Assembly: GCA_900316305.1 (NCBI GenBank)
Contig: ONCM01000014.1
Location: forward strand, 1-56,488
Reading direction: 5' to 3'
DNA length: 56,488 nucleotides
Source of the DNA: an uncultured Bacteroidales bacterium
Lineage (GTDB): Bacteria; Bacteroidota; Bacteroidia; Bacteroidales; WCHB1-69
Below are positions 51,408 through 56,488 of the stretch, piece by piece. The notes beneath the pieces were generated by a model. The model was given only the letters and a program-made list of their open reading frames with translations, had not been told where the DNA came from and did no database searches. The first letter of the stretch is position 1, and each line of letters begins with the position of its first letter. The translations under genes and the position numbers were made by a program.

Positions 51408-52270
51408 ACGGAGATACCTTACCTATCAAAACTTTATATGGTGATCCTGTGGATAATCCGAAGATTAGACAGGATGGCATTTTAGATGCCATTAATTCCA
51501 TAAATATCGTTGATTTGACCGAATCTATTGTCTTTGACTATAATCTGATTGTAGGTTATTATGGAAACACCAGAAGATACTCCAATGGGAACCTGAAAAA
51601 ACATTCTGGTTTTGATTATCTTGCGCCCAAAGGAACCCCTGTTAAATCTGTTCATAAAGGAAATGTCGGCTGGGTTAGAATTGGTGTTACAAAAGAGATG
51701 GAGACTTGTAAGGTAAGACAGAGAATACTGAATTCAGGTGCCAATAAGGAAAATAGTTTTTCTGAAATGGATTGCAAACAATGCAAAAGTAGCAGTAATT
51801 GTTATGGAGTTCAAGTATGGTTAAGCTGGATCGAAACCCATGCTGGGAAAAAAATAACACATTATGCCTTTTATGCCCATTTGTCAAAATTAGATGATAA
51901 AATATGGAATGGCATTAAAGACAAAATTGCAAAGGATACTATTGATTACAATCCTGGAATAAAAATTGGTGCAATAGGCGAGTTGATTGGTTATTCGGGT
52001 TGTACAGGGAATGCCTATGACATGAAGGATTATCAGCAGCATCTTCATTTTGAATGTTTGGATGCTAGTTTAAAAAAACAAGACCCCAATACTATTGTAA
52101 AAACAAAATTTGTATTAGCAAAGCAACTTGGAGATGTTGACCGAGATAGAGGAGAAATGCAGAATAAGGTCTTTCAGCCTTTCTTAAATAATAGTATTTC
52201 TTTGGAAGAGTTTAGAACAATACTAAGGACTTTTGACGAGAAAAAAGAAACATATATTATACAGAAATAA
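51404..52270 (+). CDS. M23-family peptidase, probable type VI effector
   Basis: The protein has 288 residues without signal peptide. The LytM/M23 fold is at ~65-230 with zinc ligands and signature: KHSGFDYLAPKGTPV (H-x3-D), YAFYAHLS, GYSGCTGNAYD and QQHLHFE (HxH). Such enzymes cut peptide crosslinks of peptidoglycan. The C-terminal 60 residues are not M23. Absence of an export signal and translational coupling to the PAAR-like gene suggest delivery by the VgrG tip. A central insert (~100-125) has a cysteine cluster (DCKQCKSSSNC). Base composition is much more AT-rich than VgrG, a sign of transfer. Confidence 0.85.
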   Translation: MNGDTLPIKTLYGDPVDNPKIRQDGILDAINSINIVDLTESIVFDYNLIVGYYGNTRRYSNGNLKKHSGFDYLAPKGTPVKSVHKGNVGWVRIGVTKEMETCKVRQRILNSGANKENSFSEMDCKQCKSSSNCYGVQVWLSWIETHAGKKITHYAFYAHLSKLDDKIWNGIKDKIAKDTIDYNPGIKIGAIGELIGYSGCTGNAYDMKDYQQHLHFECLDASLKKQDPNTIVKTKFVLAKQLGDVDRDRGEMQNKVFQPFLNNSISLEEFRTILRTFDEKKETYIIQK

Positions 52271-52285
52271 AATAATATTAATGAT

Positions 52286-53782
52286 ATGGGAGTCCAACAA
52301 CTATCGGGAAGCGATGCTGGAAAAGTTGAAGCTGGGGGTAATATTGATGCAAGATGTATTGTAGAATTCCGGCCAATAGTTCATAATAGCGGAAGTGGTT
52401 ATGAGTGGAGGGGACAGTATGGTTTTGATTGGTTTCGAATAAGTGATTGTGAGGAATCTGGTCATATTACTCATTATGTTGACGAACATCTTGTTGGTAT
52501 TTATACAGACCAACATGATAATCGTTTTGTGAACGGAAGTACTACAGATCCCGACAATAAAGATTACGACAATAGGAGGTATTTTAAATATAATGCTAAT
52601 ATTAATGGCACAACCAAAAACGATTATTTTGCTGATAAACTAGTCAGATATTACACATATAAAGAAATTTCTGGATTAAGATTAAGGAGAAGAAATTATA
52701 TTATCCCATGGATTAATTTGGCCGAAGGTTCACTCATTAAAATAAAAATGATTATAAAAGATGATTCTACTAAAGTTGAGAATGTTAAAAGAATCAGAGT
52801 CGTTTCAGCTGGAGACCATATTAAATTTGGTATAGACAATAAGAAGGTAGAATCACATGGCAAAGTTGTCTTAAATTACATCGATTTTGATGGATCTTTT
52901 ATAAAAGGTCAAGAAATCGAGTTGTTTATTTGGTATTATAAACAGATACCGAATAATTGTGATAATTGGGAAATAAAAGTTTACGCCTATTATGATGATA
53001 ATTACCTCAATAATAATGGATTTGATAAAGAGTATCACACTCTTGCAGGATTGTTGAATTTTGTAAATAATGGTCCATTGACAGTGGATATTTGGTTTAT
53101 TCCTGTTTTTACCCAAACAGATGATGTTTGCTCAAATCCTTCAATAGGTGATGGTCGACAAAATGACGGACAAGGAGCAAATCTTGATGCGCAAAAAGAG
53201 AATTTACGAAAGTTTTTGGCTCAAACACTTGTTGTACCGAATTTTAAAGATGAAGAAATCAATGGGAATAGTAAAAATGTCTTTGTATGTTTGAATTCAA
53301 CACCATATATTGTTAATAATAGAGGAGAAAACGGATTACATAGAAAAGGTAATGATCTATTGGAAGAGTTGCTAAGACTTTTTGAAAATGAATATGGCAA
53401 TGATGACGCATTTAAAGTTTTTTTTATAAACCAAGTAGGGTTTAGTGGGAATTATGTTGGAGTTCAATCGAGTGATTATTATAAAATCAGTGGACACGCT
53501 TTAGATATTCCTTCTAAATCAGCTGTGATATTCCAAGATTCAATTAATTCGACTGTGTCACACGAGTTACTGCATTGTTTTGGACTATACCATAGTTTTT
53601 CAAATAATAACTACAAAAAAAATAATGTAGGAAATCATGATGGTTTTACATTTGAGAAATGTAAAACAAGCAACATAATGGATTATCCGTCTTCAATAGA
53701 TAGAATTAGTTTGTGGAGATGGCAGTGGGAAAAAATAAGGAAGGAAATTGAGAGAAGGCAGAATCAGCATGGCAGATTTTAA
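52286..53782 (+). CDS. Metzincin-like zinc protease, probable type VI effector
   Basis: The protein has 498 residues without signal peptide. HELLHCFGLYH (H426, E427, H430, H436) is the extended metzincin zinc motif HExxHxxGxxH, and NIMDY with M465 is a fitting Met-turn. The first 350 residues are a beta-rich part that I do not recognise (GHITHYVDEH, KFGIDNKKVESHGKVVLN). It follows the M23 gene by 15 bases and is equally AT-rich. A protease toxin delivered to rival cells or a self-processing factor are both possible. Its start codon is supported by the close gene order only. Confidence 0.82.
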   Translation: MGVQQLSGSDAGKVEAGGNIDARCIVEFRPIVHNSGSGYEWRGQYGFDWFRISDCEESGHITHYVDEHLVGIYTDQHDNRFVNGSTTDPDNKDYDNRRYFKYNANINGTTKNDYFADKLVRYYTYKEISGLRLRRRNYIIPWINLAEGSLIKIKMIIKDDSTKVENVKRIRVVSAGDHIKFGIDNKKVESHGKVVLNYIDFDGSFIKGQEIELFIWYYKQIPNNCDNWEIKVYAYYDDNYLNNNGFDKEYHTLAGLLNFVNNGPLTVDIWFIPVFTQTDDVCSNPSIGDGRQNDGQGANLDAQKENLRKFLAQTLVVPNFKDEEINGNSKNVFVCLNSTPYIVNNRGENGLHRKGNDLLEELLRLFENEYGNDDAFKVFFINQVGFSGNYVGVQSSDYYKISGHALDIPSKSAVIFQDSINSTVSHELLHCFGLYHSFSNNNYKKNNVGNHDGFTFEKCKTSNIMDYPSSIDRISLWRWQWEKIRKEIERRQNQHGRF

Positions 53783-54315
53783 TGAAAAAGTTGATTATGA
53801 AAGATAGGGAAAAATTTGATTTGGTCTATTACATGACTCATAGAGAGTATGGTACTGCCAGTTTCCGTCAAGATTCAAGCACAATTTATTTGTTTGAATT
53901 TAACGAGGAATACGTCAAACAGATTGTGCCTGATTACCCTGAAATGGTTTGTATACAATCGAATTATTATTCAGACACATTGACGATAAAAACAAAAGGG
54001 CAGTTCTTAAAACACGGCGGTGTCGGCATAGGAGAATGGGAATATTACAAAGAGGATGGTGCACTAAACCATAAAAAGGATAAAGACGAGCATTTTCCCA
54101 TCAAATGGGAGCAGCTGGAGCAGATTCTCAAAAATAGGGACATCTCCCTGCTCACGGTGGACTCCATCTTCCGCTACTATGATGAGGAAAAAGACCTTGC
54201 CACATGGTCCATTATCATCAAGCTTACGTGGGACTCCGGATGCCTCTACGTCTTCGATGCCCGCACCGGCGAGTTGCTGTCGAAGGAGATTATTGATATG
54301 AGAAAGGAAATGTAA
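53782..54315 (+). CDS. Hypothetical cytoplasmic protein, candidate immunity
   Basis: The protein has 177 residues with no signal peptide. It begins within the stop codon of the protease gene (TAATG, one-base overlap), which is typical of an effector-immunity pair. The middle has a MORN-like GIGEWEYYKEDGAL and the C-terminus a short beta-hairpin (DSGCLYVFDARTGELLSKE) that is PepSY-like. The first 300 bases are AT-rich, and the last 220 are GC-richer, as if two sources were joined. No family is recognised. An immunity function is inferred from position alone; a periplasmic toxin target would require export, which is not seen. Confidence 0.6.
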   Translation: MKKLIMKDREKFDLVYYMTHREYGTASFRQDSSTIYLFEFNEEYVKQIVPDYPEMVCIQSNYYSDTLTIKTKGQFLKHGGVGIGEWEYYKEDGALNHKKDKDEHFPIKWEQLEQILKNRDISLLTVDSIFRYYDEEKDLATWSIIIKLTWDSGCLYVFDARTGELLSKEIIDMRKEM

Positions 54316-54338
54316 AATCAAAATAAATTAATAGAGTT

Positions 54339-54662
54339 ATGCTTAATATTTTTAAAAGAAAATTGATTGTTGTCAAAAACATCAACAAACAGAAAACGGG
54401 TGAAGAACATGTAATTGATGTTGCTACAATGGATTTAGCCACAGGAGGTATTGAAGTCCATTTTGCAATACCTGTTATTTACAAAAAAGTATTTGAGGGG
54501 GTCGCTTTTTATGTTGAGTGTCGTCCCGGGTCTTTGCCTGCAAATATTCTTTCATCTGGAAACTCTTCGCCGATTGCACATCTTGATAATGTTTTTATCG
54601 CAAGAGGTTATTCTTCTTGTAACAAGTTAAGTGAGAGAGATATAGAGCTGTTTGTTAAATAG
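54339..54662 (+). CDS. Hypothetical protein (107 residues)
   Basis: It has no signal peptide or membrane segment. The sequence alternates beta-type stretches (LIVVKNINKQKTGEEHVIDVATM, FEGVAFYVECRPGSL) and has no known motif. It lies 23 bases after the previous gene and is AT-rich. It may be a further cargo-linked gene. Confidence 0.55.
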   Translation: MLNIFKRKLIVVKNINKQKTGEEHVIDVATMDLATGGIEVHFAIPVIYKKVFEGVAFYVECRPGSLPANILSSGNSSPIAHLDNVFIARGYSSCNKLSERDIELFVK

Positions 54663-54723
54663 TGATGTTACGGAACGATTTTATTTTATAAAACCTGCAA
54701 TCCCTATAGCTTAACAACAGAGT

Positions 54724-55698
54724 ATGCAACCCTTAGCACCCATAACCAAAACCGAGTTTCTTGAATTCTTCAAGAATGCGGACAGATATGTGAAGTTCAA
54801 CTATATTGAGCAGGAGACGTTCTTCTGCAATATGGTGTATGTGATGGGGGTGACAAAGAAGGTTATGCCTATGGAATCCAAGTCCACGCTGGAGAAATTC
54901 GATGAGGCCCTGTTCCGAAGGGGCGTGATGACCTTTTTGAGGTCAATGGAACCTGAAAACTGGCGGAAGTTCGACAATTTGTCGGAAAAGATGCAGGCGG
55001 ATGCCAATAGCCACCTTTTTGCAGCGGGAACAGATTTGGCAGGTATTGTCATAGGAGAGGCTGTAGGCGGGGCGGCAAAAAAAATGACCAAATCCATTTC
55101 TCGCCCTTATAGAAAAACAGCTGCATTTATCGGGAAACCCGAAGGAAATAATATGAAGGTGATGTATAACAGACTGGATGGGACAAAAGATATTGTTAAT
55201 AGAGTGGAGGTGAAAGCCAATCTTAAGACAAGTAATAGTGTTTGGGGAACAGACGTGCTTGATTGGAAAAAATTTGGCAGAACGGATATTGAAATAGAGT
55301 TCGCATTAGATCCAAACGAAGTATTATTTAATCATGAGATTGGAAAAGGAGTAGAATATGTGCACCAAAATGTCGCACCAGGCGGGCGCTTCTCTTTCGG
55401 AGACACTGTAATGGGCGAAAAAATGGACGTGGTCACGGATTATGTCCCATATCTGGGCAAGGCTAAAGCCTTTGTTTCATCGGTGGCCAATCTTGCCATC
55501 GGCTGTGTTTATTCCAAATCTGCCGACCGACTTGCACAAATCGAAGGGGCGGGAAAGGCAGCCACGCGGGAATACATCCAAACCCACTTGTGTGTGGATG
55601 TAGAGAAAGATTTGAAAGCCTTGGACAAGAAAACATTGTTCAGAATGTTGCAGTTCGTCCCGGAAATAGACAATAGACCTGTAGAATTAAGAAAATAA
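54724..55698 (+). CDS. Hypothetical protein, possible further effector
   Basis: The protein has 324 residues and no signal peptide. It has a mainly helical N-terminal half and a hydrophobic, Gly/Ala-rich stretch GTDLAGIVIGEAVGGAAKK at ~100-118, like membrane-inserting segments of some toxins. A second hydrophobic patch lies at ~235-255 (AFVSSVANLAIGCVYS). The central part is beta-rich. I do not recognise the family. Being the last gene of the type VI run, it could be an effector or a modifier; this is a guess. Confidence 0.55.
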   Translation: MQPLAPITKTEFLEFFKNADRYVKFNYIEQETFFCNMVYVMGVTKKVMPMESKSTLEKFDEALFRRGVMTFLRSMEPENWRKFDNLSEKMQADANSHLFAAGTDLAGIVIGEAVGGAAKKMTKSISRPYRKTAAFIGKPEGNNMKVMYNRLDGTKDIVNRVEVKANLKTSNSVWGTDVLDWKKFGRTDIEIEFALDPNEVLFNHEIGKGVEYVHQNVAPGGRFSFGDTVMGEKMDVVTDYVPYLGKAKAFVSSVANLAIGCVYSKSADRLAQIEGAGKAATREYIQTHLCVDVEKDLKALDKKTLFRMLQFVPEIDNRPVELRK

Positions 55699-55711
55699 AG
55701 ACAAACCTAAT

Positions 55712-56488
55712 ATGAAGCAGTTATACAAGATAATGGCCTTGTTTTTGTTGCTGGCGGTGGCCGGCGGACAGTGCGGCTATGCAATGAATGACACCATCAT
55801 TGTCAGGAACTACACGGACACCACCGTTTGCGAGAGTTATGTTTGGTATGATACAACATTCATCGAATCGGGGAACTATGCACATCCCCTTGATACTGTC
55901 GGTGATACTATTCATGTGGATTCGTTGTACCTGACTATCAATTACAGTGTTGAAACTACAAAATACGACACTGCCTGTGATAGTTTCATTTGGGATGGCG
56001 ATACTTTAACGGAATCTGCTGTAATTATTCGAACTTACACTGCTGCAAACCAATGTGATTCCGTGGTGACGCTATATTTGACCATCACACCGACCTCCAC
56101 TTATGAGTTCTCTGCCACTGGTTGTACCAGCTACCAGTGGAACGACTCTATCTACTACCAATCTGGCGATTATGTCCAGCACTTCAACAACGTTTACGGT
56201 TGCGACAGCATTGTCACCCTGCATCTTACCATAAATCAACCTTCCACCACTGACATCTCCGTGACTGAATGCGGAAGTTTTACATGGCATGGTAAAAACT
56301 ATACGCAATCTGGTGACTACACCGATACGCTGACCAATGCGGCACAATGCGACTCCATCATTACGTTGCACTTAACCATCCATCACGGCACACATAATGT
56401 TGAAATTGAGACTGCTTGTGAAGGTTTCTCATGGCATGGAATAACCTATGATGTTTCAGGTGTTTATATTCATCCATATACTAATGAT
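55712..56488 (+). CDS. Giant repeat protein, N-terminal part (continues beyond window)
   Basis: The first 259 codons only. The signal peptide MKQLYKIMALFLLLAVAGGQCG is followed immediately by GCDS-type repeats: ACDSFIWDGD...NQCDSVVTLYLTI, then GCTSYQWNDSIYYQSGDY...YGCDSIVTLHLTI, and a third ending in QCDSIITLHLTI. It lacks the jelly-roll and Ig-like N-terminal part of the two giant proteins at the left. One repeat is also about 80% identical at base level to repeats at 1-270 on the opposite strand. It starts 13 bases after the stop of the preceding gene. Confidence 0.85.
   Translation, partial: MKQLYKIMALFLLLAVAGGQCGYAMNDTIIVRNYTDTTVCESYVWYDTTFIESGNYAHPLDTVGDTIHVDSLYLTINYSVETTKYDTACDSFIWDGDTLTESAVIIRTYTAANQCDSVVTLYLTITPTSTYEFSATGCTSYQWNDSIYYQSGDYVQHFNNVYGCDSIVTLHLTINQPSTTDISVTECGSFTWHGKNYTQSGDYTDTLTNAAQCDSIITLHLTIHHGTHNVEIETACEGFSWHGITYDVSGVYIHPYTND

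Overview
The window looks like a chromosomal segment of a member of the Bacteroidales (Bacteroidota). The grounds are many promoters of the Bacteroidota type (TTG, about 19-20 bases, TAnnTTTG), a giant secreted protein ending in a type IX secretion (T9SS) type A sorting domain, a T9SS plug-type protein (DUF5103), a DUF4199 gene next to a polyprenyl-phosphate-type glycosyltransferase, DUF6266, and a type VI secretion cluster whose TssB, TssC, Hcp and PAAR-like proteins resemble the Bacteroidota subtype (T6SSiii). No species can be named from the sequence alone.

Layout. 1-15.3 kb (minus strand): two tandem giant paralogous surface proteins, the first running off the left edge. Both have a signal peptide, an N-terminal jelly-roll-like domain, Ig-like domains and long arrays of a Cys-containing repeat ending in GCDS-x-VTLxLTV. 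15.7-21.7 kb (plus): a large alpha-2-macroglobulin-like protein with a CxEQ thioester motif. 21.8-30.6 kb: housekeeping and hypothetical genes, namely a Bcp peroxiredoxin, an IS200 remnant, a membrane protein, a CDF metal transporter, a DUF58-RadC operon, a secreted thioredoxin-like protein with a small secreted partner, and an ECF sigma factor. 30.8-41.0 kb: DUF5103, a FISUMP-domain protein, glycosyltransferase GT2, DUF4199, methylmalonyl-CoA epimerase, an ICMT-like membrane methyltransferase, ribosomal protein L19, a small lipoprotein, a sigma factor carrying a membrane anchor and tail, a GT39-like glycosyltransferase and tRNA-His. 41.1-43.2 kb: DUF6266, a structured intergenic region and two duplicated small HTH-like genes.

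43.4-55.7 kb (plus): a type VI secretion unit in the order ClpV, TssB, TssC, Hcp1, hairpin, Hcp2, VgrG, PAAR-like protein with a C-terminal extension, M23 peptidase, metzincin-like zinc protease and three unrecognised genes. Baseplate and membrane-complex genes are not present, so they must lie elsewhere or be missing. The two peptidase-like genes are noticeably AT-rich and are the most likely exchangeable effector cargo. From 55.7 kb a third giant repeat protein begins on the plus strand and runs off the right edge. It is in inverted orientation to the proteins at the left edge.

A dispersed palindrome (arms GTAGAGACG / CGTCTCTAC) occurs six times. It lies mostly just behind genes, where it can act as a terminator. 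At one place it supplies the stop codons of two convergent genes, and at another it sits in frame inside the macroglobulin gene.
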